Of a stretch of 64,000 nucleotides of DNA, positions 15,201 through 26,209 are shown piece by piece. Below the pieces are notes generated by a model. The model saw only the letters and a list, made by a program, of their open reading frames with translations. It searched no databases and was not told the origin of the DNA. A program made the position numbers and the translations under genes. Source of the DNA: Diphasiastrum complanatum (lineage: Eukaryota; Streptophyta; Lycopodiopsida; Lycopodiales; Lycopodiaceae); NCBI GenBank assembly GCA_029204225.1, contig CM055104.1, positions 44,654,841-44,718,840 of the forward strand, read 5' to 3'. Within the stretch, counting starts at the first letter, position 1, and every line of letters begins with the position of its first letter.

Positions 15201-15584
15201 CTTATTTGTACTTTACTGGATATTGGTTGAAGGGATTATGATGGAAAAGTCACACCAGAGGAAGTTGCTGCAGCTGCTGTCTTTCTGAAGGACACCTTAG
15301 GGCAGGAACCCGTTCAAGAGCTAATACAGAAATTAGCGAAAGATAAAGGTAAGTGCATGCCTCCTAGGCAAAAGAAAAAAGTAAAACAAATGAGAAGCCT
15401 TTTATATGATGTGATATACCTGATTTCATGCATTTTCTAGTAGTCTAATTGGGTGTCCTATTTCTAATGAGAGCCATTGTGTTAAATACTAGATGGAAAG
15501 ATTCTTGTAGAAGACATTGTGAGACTGGGGACAACAGAGGAGCCAGAGGATAGGGATGATGGAAAACAGCAGCATTCATCCTAA
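221..15584 (+). CDS. LETM1: LETM1-like mitochondrial inner-membrane protein (5' partial, 14 exons)
   Basis: Homologue of LETM1, an inner mitochondrial membrane protein of cation/proton exchange and mitoribosome binding. Exons read from open frame, splice sites and matching phases: 221-494, 1228-1540, 4719-4865, 5196-5284, 5587-5679, 8467-8593, 11187-11251, 11382-11553, 11724-11921, 12134-12181, 13799-13963, 14170-14252, 15233-15348, 15493-15584 (TAA), about 660 codons. Landmarks in order: [13 protein letters not shown], a proline-containing membrane segment ([19 protein letters not shown]), [18 protein letters not shown] and [11 protein letters not shown] of the LETM1 domain, an acidic coiled coil (exon 11724), and an EF-hand loop [12 protein letters not shown] (exon 15233). 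The targeting peptide must lie left of the window. The first visible exon is out of frame as assembled (290-370). All later exons are clean, so I think the gene is functional. Family assignment is secure; the start of exon 221 is inferred from an acceptor TTCTAG. Confidence 0.93.
495..1227 (+). other. GC-AG intron of LETM1
   Basis: The exon ends ATG AGC AG and is followed by GCATGC, so the donor is GC instead of GT. The acceptor ACTACAG at 1221-1227 is normal. Joining 494 to 1228 gives the reading SMSREDWAKK, which is the expected conserved LETM1 stretch, so the site is well supported. Nothing else is recognisable in the intron. Confidence 0.8.
1541..4718 (+). other. LETM1 intron, 3.2 kb
   Basis: Donor CAG/GTTTGG and acceptor ATGCAG/GAGGCC. 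No coding relic is recognisable. It holds a G/C homopolymer hairpin (2690-2790) and, at about 3030-3105, a cluster of AAACGCGTTT-like palindromes. Small open frames here lack conserved features. Confidence 0.6.
2690..2795. repeat. G/C-homopolymer inverted repeat
   Basis: In AT-rich intron DNA, runs of C, G, C and G alternate: GACCCCCG, CGACGGGGGGG, a twelve-C run and CCGGGGGGGTCC. The arms can fold back on each other. It may be the end of a mobile element, but none is recognised. Homopolymer lengths may be inexact in the assembly. Confidence 0.45.
6197..6302. repeat. 53-bp tandem duplication
   Basis: A 53-bp unit beginning TGTTGACTTTAGTG occurs twice head to tail, at 6197-6249 and 6250-6302, with about one mismatch (TTTTGAAT versus TTTGGAAT). 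It lies in the LETM1 intron after exon 5587-5679 and looks recent. Confidence 0.85.
6721..7390 (-). mobile_element. LINE ORF1-like relic
   Basis: Antisense to LETM1 inside its intron. The frame 7351-6911 reads an acidic stretch, then a heptad-like coiled coil ([20 protein letters not shown]) and a domain with [15 protein letters not shown] and [16 protein letters not shown]. After a frame change near 6915 it continues [17 protein letters not shown] and TERKKIF. Coiled coil, RRM-like core and the 'LTP...R' C-terminal motif are typical of ORF1 proteins of L1-type non-LTR elements. It is broken, has no start context and is not a host gene. Assignment rests on motif memory, not a search. Confidence 0.6.
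7597..8190 (-). mobile_element. LINE endonuclease/RT-linker relic
   Basis: Minus-strand frames with shifts read [16 protein letters not shown] (the SDH motif that ends APE-type endonucleases of LINEs) and then [18 protein letters not shown], which resembles the endonuclease-RT linker. No reverse transcriptase follows. On this strand it lies upstream of the ORF1-like relic, the reverse of normal LINE order, so the two are probably separate or rearranged insertions. G runs near 7637-7650 and 8230-8248 flank it. Confidence 0.5.
8594..11186 (+). other. LETM1 intron, 2.6 kb
   Basis: Donor CAG/GTATCT and acceptor CTGCAG/CTAAAG. AT-rich; I see no coding relic, tandem repeat or transposon terminus in it. 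Confidence 0.6.
12182..13798 (+). other. LETM1 intron, 1.6 kb
   Basis: Donor GAG/GTATGA and acceptor CACAG/ATTGAG. No recognisable content. Confidence 0.6.
14253..15232 (+). other. LETM1 intron, 1.0 kb
   Basis: Donor CAG/GTACGG and acceptor GAAG/GGATTA. It splits the EF-hand: the upstream exon ends ILDR and the downstream exon supplies [10 protein letters not shown]. Nothing else recognised. Confidence 0.6.
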
Positions 15585-18500
15585 CTTGACGCTTCTTAGA
15601 TTGAAATATTTGGGATAAGAGTGGGTATTGGGTCATATATTAGGTATTGCTGGTGACTTTGTAAGAAGCAGCACAAAGCACTGTGGCTTCAGGCTGCAGT
15701 CATGTCACCCTACACTGTCAATGGCAGAGCAAATTTTGACCAAATTTGCTTCATATGATGCCACATCTATAATGTCATGTGATGGTTTCAGAATAGTACT
15801 TTGTGCCAACAAAGCTATCATAAGCAGACAAAATGAATCCAACATTTGTCTCAATGTCGACAGGGTCTGTGATTGTGATTTTCAGTTTCAGTAATCAAGA
15901 GATTGGACATCGCAGAAGTTGCAACAAGTTACATTATTACATGCTTTGAGGGCTGGCTAAGTTGGCTGTGGTGTGAGGATGCAGCTTGTGAATCACTAAC
16001 TTTCAACATTTGCAAACAATGAGTTCTCCTCTCAAAAAGGGTATTACAATGCCGGAAGAATGCATTTGACCTATAGGTTAAATATTTTGGATTTACATTA
16101 TAACCACCTGATGGCATGTTTTTGTATTCTGAGAATTATTTCAAAGAATAACAGGCCTACGATGTCGATCGGATTTATTATTGCCCATCTGTGGAATACG
16201 CCATCACGATGGCCGTAAGTGCGTGCTTCGTCAAGACCCTTCTTCACAGTTCTTGATCGAGACATTCGTCCAACAAGGTTCACTTCTGTGAATGCAGACT
16301 TCAATGTCAAAGAGGAAGCTTTGAAAACCAGGAGAATAAAGGTTCTATCAGCAAGCATATGCATTCATTTGTTTTAATATGTTTCTAATTGGCTATTATT
16401 GATAGTTGAAATCTCATAAGTTTTTTAGCTTCAAAATAGTTGGTACAAAGTGGTTGTTGACTTTGTTGATGAGGGTGTATGAGAAGATACTCATTTCTTT
16501 ATTCTGATACTCAAAAGAGATCCAGTTCTAATTAATCGTAGGCATCTCTTCTAGAATATTTTTAGAATCAATGGCAAGAAAGAAATCACTTAACATTCCA
16601 CAAGAAGGATATCTAATAAGCGCCATCTTTAGACTTCCACTGATATGGGATAAGTAGCTTTGAATTGCATGTGAGAAAGAGCCTGTCCATAATTATTCCA
16701 TTTTCTCATTGGTTTTATCGTGGCAATAAAGCTAAAATTGGTATGGCCAGTTTCTGAAGTGGCCATTTACAAGATTCATCATAAGTGCTTGCCTTATCAT
16801 GATGTATACCCTTTAGGTGCTTCACGTACTTTATTCAATTTCATGAACATCAAACATGTTAGAAAATCATTTCTTGAACTTAAATTGAATTTTCCCGAAA
16901 CTCCTCGTGAAATCAATTCGAGCTCGTGCCATCTATAATTCAAGTCTCATCACAAAGTTGCTCTTTGATGCAAGTTGCCTGCGCTTCAAAATTGGTATAG
17001 TAGCGATAATTTGATAGCAAATTTGAACAAACTGATTAGTTTGTTCATAATTGTTACAAACAAGAATGTTTTGTAGTATCAATAACGAAAGCATAAGAGC
17101 TAAGATCGGACGTGCCGGAGGACGAATTACACAACAGAGCTTTCATGATTGCTTATTGTTTAAACTCCATGCTAATCAGAAAGGCATCATGCATTCTTCA
17201 TTGTGTGGTACATCCTCATTCTTTGCAGCTGGTTGAACCACCAACCTCAAGGAGATGAAAGAGATGTAACCAGCCTGCCACTTGCTAGATGGTTAAAGGC
17301 ACCATACATTTGAAAAAGAAACGTTTACTTAAAATGTACTTTGTCAAAGAGTTGGATCTTTCATGGGTGTTAAATCATAGCTTACATATTAAGCATCTTC
17401 TATGGCAACCTAAAATGGGAACTTTGTTAGTGCAATGAACTGTTTTTTACTTGTTAAAGGTGAGAGTAATTGATGAGCTTGATATCTTTATGCACAAAAT
17501 TAATTCAATGTTTCCAGCCATTAGACTTTTCCCTACCATTTTTTTAAAGAATTGGTACATGTATTATCTAATGTACAGAATGGATTTTTGAGTCTTGCCA
17601 CAATTTAGAGATTCTTGGGCCTTTACAACACAAAAAATGCTACGTATGTGTGCCATTGATTATATAAATAGCATATTGGTATTATGTATAATATCTAGCT
17701 TGTGCCTTTTTCATCACAACAATATGTTTGTCAGAAGATGCAAGTTACTACAAGTTTAGATTTGATTGAAAGTATTGACTTTTTCACTCAAATTGTGCCT
17801 CACATGGCTAAAATCATCATGAATGTCTTTTCAGGTCAGCATTTTAGTTATACCATATGATGCTCATGTTTTAGAGTGTGAACATCTTTGAATTTTCATT
17901 GAATTTTTTTTTCTCGTTGATGATCAGCATATGCAATTAAGATTTCTACAAAATGTATATCAATTGAGAAGAAGAAAGAATCTACTCACTAAAGTTTTAG
18001 ATAACAAATACCATCCCAAAGGGTAAGTTGCTTATAGTTTTACTACATGTTACACTTACTAGGAGGCCAATTTCAATCATTGTAGATTTTGAATTGATGA
18101 ACTAAATCATCTATATGAAGGAATCTAGATGAGATCGACTTTGATTTCTTTGTTATGCAAGATGATGTCCCACGACAGACTTGTGTTGAGCTAACTACTT
18201 TTTCCACATGAACTTACCTCCATGAATGGGTTTTGCTTTTAAATCATTAGATATCATACTGCTTGAGTTGGTGAAGCCCATATTATAGTTTGCCTTGGGG
18301 TTTCAACCAAATTTTCAAGATGCTTTAGTTTTGTGCTTTCTATCTTGGATCATCCAATAAGTTCGTAATAGGTGGCAAGTTCTTGCCTTCTACATTAATT
18401 GGCACCTTCATTGGCAAGGGGTTAGATGTTGAAGATAAAAAATGGCAATGTTGACAGTTTCATGTGGTAAGGACTGAATCAAATAGAATTGACTCTTTTA

Positions 18501-19509
18501 TTAATGTGTATACCAAAGCATTATATGTTCGTATGTCATGTTCTTTATTTTCATCATTTTTGATAGATGAATGTTGATTGTTGAGGGAATCACTTGTTTT
18601 TGAAGTTAAAATAGACATTGACTTATTTGATGTCCTATCCACTTGCATCCATTAAGCGAGTTTTGTTAAAATCAGAGGTTACGAACCTCATTTGGATCTT
18701 AGATAGCATCAAGGATTGCACTTAGATTGAATAGATAGTTATCTAGCCTTGAATTCTACCTATTTTGCATCTAATTTGGCAACTGCCTTTGAACACCACA
18801 AGCAAATTAGCATTTAATAATTTCCATGGCCGGTCACACGTGTGGACAGTATGATACGGTTATTAGATTTAGATCTATTCAATAGACACAAAAAACATCA
18901 CATTAATCTAGCATGTAATCCTCTTGCAAGAGCAAGGTTGTCAAAATCAGCATCAAAGACTATCTCAAAAGGTGTATGTACAAATGAGCTCCAAATCCAT
19001 ATCTAATGAGCTTGGATCTTAGATCAAGACTAAGTGCCCTTAGGGTAGACCCTAACCCTAGCAATTCAATGCCTTAGATCAAGCAAATTATCCACATTGA
19101 TGCCTTAAGTCAAGGTGACTTACATTGGAAGTGACTAACTTCATCAAATTCCCTATAAAATAGGAATACAAATCTTGGCCTTGACATGACCATAATTTTT
19201 AGCCATGAATGGCGATTTGATTTTACATAATCTACTCCTAACTATGTACATGAGGTGGGAACACTTGGCTATCCATCATGATGCCATGTGGCGAAGATCT
19301 AAATGCTAGTTGATTATTTTCATTATGTTGTAGTTTTTGAGATGCAACTTCATCTTATTCGGATTCGTTGTTGATAAGTTGTTCGTCTGAAGCAGACGAG
19401 CTAGGACCTTCAATAGGATTATTCGACTTGGGAACAATAATGTTCGATAGTTCGGCAATATCCAATAGTTCAACTATATGAGCTTTGCCCTTACCTTTGA
19501 GTCAATAAA
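15585..19509. other. Intergenic, AT-rich, no recognised gene
   Basis: Follows the LETM1 stop. Apart from one minus-strand open stretch (16,098-16,364, separate entry) I see no conserved coding signal, tandem array or LTR end. Confidence 0.5.
16098..16364 (-). other. Possible coding fragment, unrecognised
   Basis: An 88-codon minus-strand open frame, convergent with LETM1 and richer in G+C than its surroundings. It contains EVNLVGRMSRSRTVKKGLDE and ARTYGHRDGVFHRWAIINP, which look protein-like. A possible acceptor (GCTGATAG) lies just inside the start, so it could be a last exon of a minus-strand gene or a decayed copy. I do not recognise the family. The upstream part of such a gene is not visible. 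Confidence 0.25.
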
Positions 19510-19804
19510 CTAATCTTTGATGAAGATGATATCCCGACTGGTGAATATCTTCGACTCGACATGATTATACAACTTATAAGCTTTATCTGAAGTGGTGTAG
19601 CTAATGAAAATAGATTTGATATTGTGAAAGTCGAGCTTCTTCTTGATATCTTGCGGTAAATGCGTAAGTTTGATAATGATGGTTTGGAGCCTGTCCAAAC
19701 TTCATATGATGTTTTGTCTGAGAGACCTTTAGAGACATATAGGAGTGAAAATGCTCACGATGACTAGTCATATGTTGAGTAGCTCCAGAATCCAAAAAGT
19801 CCAA
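19510..19804 (-). mobile_element. Copia protease-integrase deletion relic
   Basis: On the minus strand, FLDSGATQHMTSHREHF (aspartic protease motif DSGA) is followed within about 100 bases by PQDIKKKLDFHNIKSIFISY and AYKLYNHVESKIFTSRDIIF, the conserved end of the Copia integrase region. Everything between (GAG-pre-integrase and the DDE core) is missing, so this is an internally deleted copy. Confidence 0.8.
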
Positions 19805-20236
19805 GAATTATCAACTTGCGCTTTTTGGTCTTTGACCATAAACGATGGAGGTGGTAAATATTTTTCAACAGAATTCACTGAATTTTACAAGGAGCAAAGA
19901 ATCAAGAGGCAAACTACAGCTCCTTATTCACCACAACAAAATGGAGTTGCGGAACACAAGAACAGGTCAATCATGGAGATGGCTAGGGCAATGCTCAAGA
20001 GCAAAGGCCTACCAAATACCTTTTGGATAGAGCTTGTAGCATAAGGTATGATGTCTTATGAAGCATTTACTAGAAAGAAACCCAATATTTCTCACTTGAG
20101 AGTATATGGTTGTGATGCTCATGCACATTTTCTTGATGAAAAAAGAAGGAAACTTGATGCAAAGGCTGTTAAGTGCATTTTTCTTGGCTATGATGAGAAG
20201 GCTAAGGCATATAGGATGTATGATAAGGATGGATGA
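19805..20236 (+). mobile_element. Copia integrase relic
   Basis: Plus-strand Copia integrase abutting the opposed fragment to its left: YFSTEFTEFYKEQRIKRQT, SPQQNGVAEHKNRSIMEMAR (catalytic Glu present), a stop at 20042, then HLRVYGCDAHAHFLDEKRRK and KAVKCIFLGYDEKAKAYRMY. The first Asp region and the RT are absent. It ends about 80 bases before an LTR at 20,317. Confidence 0.85.
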
Positions 20237-20316
20237 TGGAGCGCAAGTGAAAGTAAAGCAAAAAAGCTAACTTGGATGCAAAAGATCCAAGAGAAAAAGA
20301 GAGGACCGGAGGTGAG

Positions 20317-20799
20317 TGTTACGGCCACATTCAGCAAAGGACATTGAATAGCCCTAATATAGTAGACCGGCCCTCCAATGTTCGAGATTATTGGTCACGC
20401 CTAGATTTCATTCCACTTCCAGGCCTGTTGGTGACTAATGATCTTGAGAGGACACAGACACTCTAATTGAGACATATGGAGTAGTGCATGTACGTGTGAC
20501 TGATATAGGCTGGAGGAATGCATGAAGAGCTATGATCTATTTATAGTTGACCTGCATGGAGATTGCATGGGTTCATGCACAGGATCCTACTCTCTATATA
20601 TTGAGGTAGTGATTATTCCGTCGATGACTTTGGTCTAGGTCAGTTGAGCTCTTCTCCTCTTGCTATCACATGGCATGGCTTGGGGGCTAGATCCAGGAGA
20701 ACACTCCAGGAGGGATCTAGATTTGGTTGGGTGGTTTTGCTCCATAGTCTCTCTTGTGTTTTCCTATCCTCATCTTAGGGGTTTTCCCTAGTGGTCTTT
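20317..20799 (+). mobile_element. LTR of a repeat family, plus orientation
   Basis: Starts TGTTACGGCCACATT and matches, in reverse complement, the LTR at 52,524-52,990 over its whole length. Similarity continues past the end into the leader (GGATGGGATGGAGACAAG versus GGATGGGATGTAGACAAG), so this is a 5' LTR-leader junction. Its primer site has decayed (TTAATACTAGAGCTT where TTGGTATCAG is expected). Confidence 0.75.
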
Positions 20800-23700
20800 A
20801 TATTAATACTAGAGCTTGACTACGATGCGGTTTTGGATGGGATGGAGACAAGTTCTACATCAAATTGAAATTGGAACGCACTTGGATTCACATCCTGGAT
20901 GAGTGCTGTTTTTTCAAAGGAAATTGGGTTTGGATTCACTAATTCATGTGTGAAGCATGCTTTTCAAACTTGGTGGTAGAGTGCTCTTCTCCTTGGTTGA
21001 TTTTATTAGAGATGTTGTTGGATTAGTGTGAGATTCATACTTATTGTTTTGAAGCCTTGAGAATGTTTCCATTTGAAGTTGAATAACCTGCATGAGTAGA
21101 TTCACTTTTTTGTCTAAATCTATTTTCTTTTGGGCTGAGCAATTTGCAGGAATCCATAATATTTTGGATAGATTGGATTTAAATTTGTAGCAGAATGTTT
21201 GTTGATAGATTGATGAGGAATCAATTTATAGATCGATGAGGAATCAATTTATCCTGATTGAATAAACTAACTGAATGATTGCATGTGAAGGATTTGAGAG
21301 ATTAATCCTCTTGTATTCCTGCAATCTGAAAAAACATAGAATGGAAACGGCAAGTTGCCCATTCCCTAGAAAAACAGATAAGGATTTGGAATAAGTGATG
21401 CATGCAATTGAACCCCTGTGAAGCCTTTATCGGAATGTTGCTCACTACTGTGAGTAGTGTAAACCTGTAGTAACAAATAGCTAGATGTATGAACATCTGA
21501 ATGTGTACCAAAGTTGAACTAGAGGGTTATAAATCTGCAAATCAGTTCTTTAGATTGTTTGTGGAACCTGTGAAACTTTGATGATTGCTTGAAGTGTTCT
21601 TGGTTGAAGAAAACCTTGTGGAAGAACAAGTTGGGTCGGGGAATTGTTGGCCTAGTCATGCATGTAAACACTAGTGGGTTGTCTTCTCCTATTATCTGAT
21701 ATTCCGTAGCACTCTCCCAAAATCTTGCCTTCATTTGCAAGGCCTGTTAACAGATTTTTAAGATGTGTATGTGGAGACAGCGATGGAGACATGTAGGTGA
21801 GCTTGAATCAGCTGTGAGGCTGCGTGGAGTCCACCCGAGTGTTTTGAGCTGGAGGACTGCCTGTGACTTCCCCTGGCTGGCTGGGAAAATTAGAGCGCCA
21901 CTGTCTATTCAGCTGTCTTTGAGCTTCGCGGAATGTTAACTACAGGGAAGCGAGGCAGTTGGGTCATTCTTCCAGTGATGGTTGTGTGTGGATGGAAGGC
22001 GTGCAACAGATGGGCTTGTAGCGGCCGTGAAAATTGTTAATTGTGCCTCTCTTTTGTTTGGGCTTTCTCTGGTAACCCTTGTTAGGGTTTGAAGGGTTCT
22101 TTTTGCTAGGCTTAAAGGTTTATGCTAGCATGTTCTTTCTTTTTCCCTAAAGAGTGTCTATCAGTTAGTTCGCTGAGTATTGCATGCTCATAGGTGATTG
22201 CATTGATGTCATGGGTTTTGCAAAAGGGATTGGTGCATTTGAGTAAATGTATGGCTATTCATAATGGTTTTATAGTTACGTAGCCCGGTATTTTCAAAAG
22301 CCTTTGCAAAAATTTTGATGTAATCAAAGCTTTGGTCAATTCGGGAAGGGGAGTGAATCTACCTAAATCGATAGTGGAGAATTGAATTACCTATTCTTCT
22401 GACCTTAACTGGGAGATCTTTGGACAATAGTTTTATTATCCTAACTGCTATGTCTATGTGATTGGATCCATGGATTTAGGATTGGCAATAAAATACCGTT
22501 CTTCATGGTAATTTTCTCCAGGTAGCAACCTAGCATTTACTTGTGTCAAAGGAGTTTTCGGTGCCTTCGCTGATGAGATTTTTCGGGTGACCGAAAAAAC
22601 TAAGGGAGGAAGAAAATGAGACACATGAGTAGGTAAATGTGATAATGTTGTGTAATTTGGATTGGTTAATAATCCCTATATGAAAATTGCATAGCACCGT
22701 TTTTTTTAAATTCATTAATTTTTTATATCTATAGGACCATAAGTTGACCCTATTTGTTATTGGAAATTGATACATGGAACGAGAATGACACTTAGTTCAC
22801 ATTTGTACTGTAAAGAGCCTTATTCCTAAGAGTTTGGAACTCTCAGATGGTAGGAATTTGGAAATGATAGTACCAACCAGATGGGTTGCCTTATGTGACG
22901 AAAAAACCTTGTGTAGATTCTTGTTAAATCACAATTTTGTTATTGGAAGATCAGATCTTATATTTGGATATAGGATGGTCAGATAATCTTTTTGATTTTC
23001 TGTTGAACAGATCTAAAAGCAAAGAACTTTCTAAAAGAGAAAAGTGTTGGTATGGGACATCAGTGATTTCAAAGGGGGATTCTTGTGCGAGATATAGATC
23101 CGGATCCCTTAACATATGTGGATTTTGGAGGAATCTGCCAGATAATGACATATGTGCTTATGTACTGGGTCATAATGAGATCATTCTCATATGTGCATGA
23201 TTAATCTTGTTTGGATCTAATATGTATTCCTAGTTACTATGGTTATCTGGTGCGCTTAACCTAGTCGTTGAACATAGACATATGATCAAGTATTGTGTTT
23301 GACATTTACTTGCAGAGTAACTTAGAAGTGGTTTGGATAAGGATCTAAATGTGGTGTTGTACTAGTACAATCATGAGCTGCACCTGGACATTTAAGATTT
23401 CTAAATCATGGGCAATTAACTTGAGTAGTTGATTTACTCCTGTGGAAGTTAATTGGTAAAATGGATAGTGTGAAGAGAATTCACTGGAAACTGTTTGTTT
23501 TGTGTGTATTGCTTGTAAGACAGAAAATTTGCGAGTCATTTGGATTCATCAGAAAAGTGTGTGCATAGGATATACAGAATTTTTGGATAAGTATTTAGTT
23601 GAGAAATAGATTTGATTCAGTATCCCTATGAGCTCAATTGGTTATCGGATCCTAATGGTTCCAAGAATGGTTATCTGAATTTAGTTGGAATTCAGCCAAA

Positions 23701-24690
23701 CTTTATAATCTCTAGATATTGTTCTAGGTGATTATATAAAGTTATGTCATTAAGACGAATGTTAAAATGATTTTTAATTACTTGGTTGATTGTAAAATTG
23801 GGAACTCATAATCCGCTTAAGAATCTGGTTGTAAGAATATTTTTGGAATCCAGTAATTTTTCTTGCGGAAAAAATTTCAGAATGTTTTTTATATTTCTTG
23901 AGTGGTATGTTGTACATATACTCCAGTATCTTTTAATGATTATGGAATCCTGTAAATTATGATTCACGAATCATAAGATTCTAAAGGTTTATGATTGACG
24001 GATCATAAATTAATACTTAGAGATCATTAGAAGATTATATGGGAATATGATGATTCTTAAAATGTTGAGGAATTCTTGATCAATTGGGTGAGTCAAGGGT
24101 TAGATCTGTTACTTGAACTCTAAATTTCTTTACTCCAGTGCATACTTGAGATTTTATGGATCTCACAAGCATATAAGATACAGATAGTTGTTGATTTCTG
24201 GCAATGGTGCTAAAAATGGGGCTATTAACTCATTAGAGTAACTGCAGTACTCTGGAGTGAGTTATATTTGTCTGAGACGATGGATCTCCTAGAGATTTTA
24301 AATGACTGAATTGGAATATTTTAGAATATTTATACCAATAAGCATTATTATCTGCAAGAAATTGTGGACAGATTTTAGACTATGATAAAATTTCTTCAGC
24401 TTTCAGATTTGATTTCTAAAATAAAGTGAAATCATCTAATGTTTCATGTAATTGGGATTTGTTGTCCCTTATGTTAGCCCAACATAGGAATTTATTGGAG
24501 CATGTGTTTTGTAAGCCCACAGTAAATTCAAATTAGGAAAACCTTATGCTTAGACCTTTTACTATTTAAGTTTAACTATTACAAACAATCATTTGTAATG
24601 GTTCAACTTAGAAAGTCTAACTTTAAGATTTAATTCCCAAGTTAAGTTAATTCCTAAGTATTGTCAATGTAGATGATTTCGCCTTACAAT
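20800..24690. other. AT-rich stretch without recognised genes
   Basis: Begins with leader sequence of the LTR family. The rest shows no conserved protein motif on either strand. It may be non-coding internal DNA of a large retrotransposon derivative, but no second LTR was found. Confidence 0.4.
24500..24519. repeat. 20-bp repeat GCATGTGTTTTGTAAGYCCA, copy 1
   Basis: The first of three copies. The others are at 25,996-26,015 (one mismatch) and 26,049-26,068. They flank the broken unknown-family gene on both sides. Confidence 0.7.
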
Positions 24691-24696
24691 TACTAA

Positions 24697-25950
24697 CATG
24701 AATTCCAGCAACCACCGTCACCACTAACCCACTCCACACATCTCCGCCACGCGGTATATCCCCACCTCTTTCACCTATCATCCCTCAATCACCTCCACCT
24801 GCCTTTCATTCATCTCCATCTACCCCTGTTCATGATTTTCTACCCTTTAACCCAATGTCATATCCTAACTCCTCCTTTCAAGGCCAACCCTTGGAGCAAG
24901 GAGCTCAAGCACCAACCAATCCATCAGGCTCTGGTGGTACCAGCTCCCAACATTAGCTTTTTTCTTCCACCGCTTCTAACCTCGTCGACGCCACTAATCT
25001 CCCATTTATTCAACACTAATTTTCTCCTGAATCACAAAGAATTGCTGAAGCTAACCCTTCTCCTCCCTTCTCTCCTGAACCTGATCCTCAAATTCAGCAT
25101 GCGATTGCCTTTGAAGCACCAACCATCCGGCACAGAATCATGCCCATAGAACCAAGCAAGGAGTTGTGTGCCTCATATCCAACCACAAAGGAACGAGGCG
25201 GCTACATATTGCCAGATTTAGACCAGTGTCAAACACATAAAGAAGCAGTCAAACTCCTGGATCCACAACCTCTCTGGCGCCATCAGCTCTTCCTACAAAG
25301 CAAGACCTCGATGGCACGGTATATCGAAGCACCCTCCTATATGCGCACAAATCTTTATTAGTATCTAGTAGTGAGGCGAGAACCGTTTCCTGCCACCAAG
25401 GTCAAGAATAGGATATTTTGGCCCAAGCTCACAGGCATCAATACTGGCAACTTAGTCGAAGACATGGTCACCAACTGCCGTGTATTCTACCAGAAGCACC
25501 ATGGCAACCTGATCACGATGTCAGATATTTTGCGGACAATTGTGGCCTGGTAGCATTTCTGGTAGAACTCAAGGGTTTTTGGGATCGAGGGCTACCCCCA
25601 ATAGCCCTTGATATCAATAAACCACTGCAAATGCAAGAAGACCACATCTGCGTAGCAAGGCTTTATTATTGCGCTGCACTCACTTCAGCCCTGCACGTTG
25701 ATATGGTGGAGCTATGGAATACCCACAACTTTTTACAGGGTATGTTCCATTACTACAAACCAATGCCCTTCCTGAACAAATTACAGTGGCAAATGATGGA
25801 GGACATCGGCACCACAATCTCCCACTCCCGACAACAACAGTCTCACCTCCAAGAAGCACAGAAGATCCAGGAAGCAAAAGGCTTCGATTGGTGTGGGACA
25901 CCGACCACCAATCCAATAAGGAGGGGAATAATATTAGCATCCATGCTAAC
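24697..25950 (+). pseudogene. Unknown protein family, copy 1 (broken)
   Basis: A Pro/Ser-rich stretch (frames over 24,700-24,960, for example SSPSTPVHDFLPFNPMSYPN) is followed by ERGGYILPDLDQCQTHKEAV, LLDPQPLWRHQLFL and YIEAPSYMRTNLY (25,140-25,360). Past a stop comes VVRREPFPATKVKNRIFWPK, then a frame change at about 25,545 into AFLVELKGFWDRGLPPIALD and ARLYYCAALTSALHVDMVEL. It aligns by eye with the long frame at 45,978-47,327 (shared pattern RG-Y-LP, LL-PQP-WR, Y-AP, R-Y, YY). It ends in a 24-A run. I do not recognise the family. Stops and shifts mark it as dead; the A-tail suggests retroposition. Confidence 0.5.
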
Positions 25951-25952
25951 AC

Positions 25953-25976
25953 AAAAAAAAAAAAAAAAAAAAAAAA
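25953..25976 (+). repeat. A24 tract ending unknown-family copy 1
   Basis: Twenty-four A residues directly after the broken gene, then GAGAG. It could be a retroposition tail or a simple repeat. Confidence 0.7.
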
Positions 25977-25995
25977 GAGAGAAATAAAACTCGTG

Positions 25996-26068
25996 GCATG
26001 TGTTTTGTAAGTCCACATACGAGTGTTTGTTAATAAACTTCTGCCATGGCATGTGTTTTGTAAGCCCA
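25996..26068. repeat. 20-bp repeat, copies 2 and 3
   Basis: GCATGTGTTTTGTAAGTCCA at 25,996-26,015 and GCATGTGTTTTGTAAGCCCA at 26,049-26,068. The third copy is identical to the one at 24,500, left of the unknown-family copy. Confidence 0.7.
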
Positions 26069-26209
26069 TGAGTAGAAGCTTAAATAATAATAAAATAGCT
26101 TAACCTTAGATGTAGAACTTAGACTTAGGAAACTTAATATTAGAAATATTTTGTCTTAAGTTTTCCTATAGGCTAAGAAGTTTTGAAGTTCTAAATCCTA
26201 ATTTAGAAG

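Noticed and set aside
25680..26069. Minus-strand frames with a Phe run
   Set aside because: Translated poly-A tract, antisense to the broken unknown-family copy.
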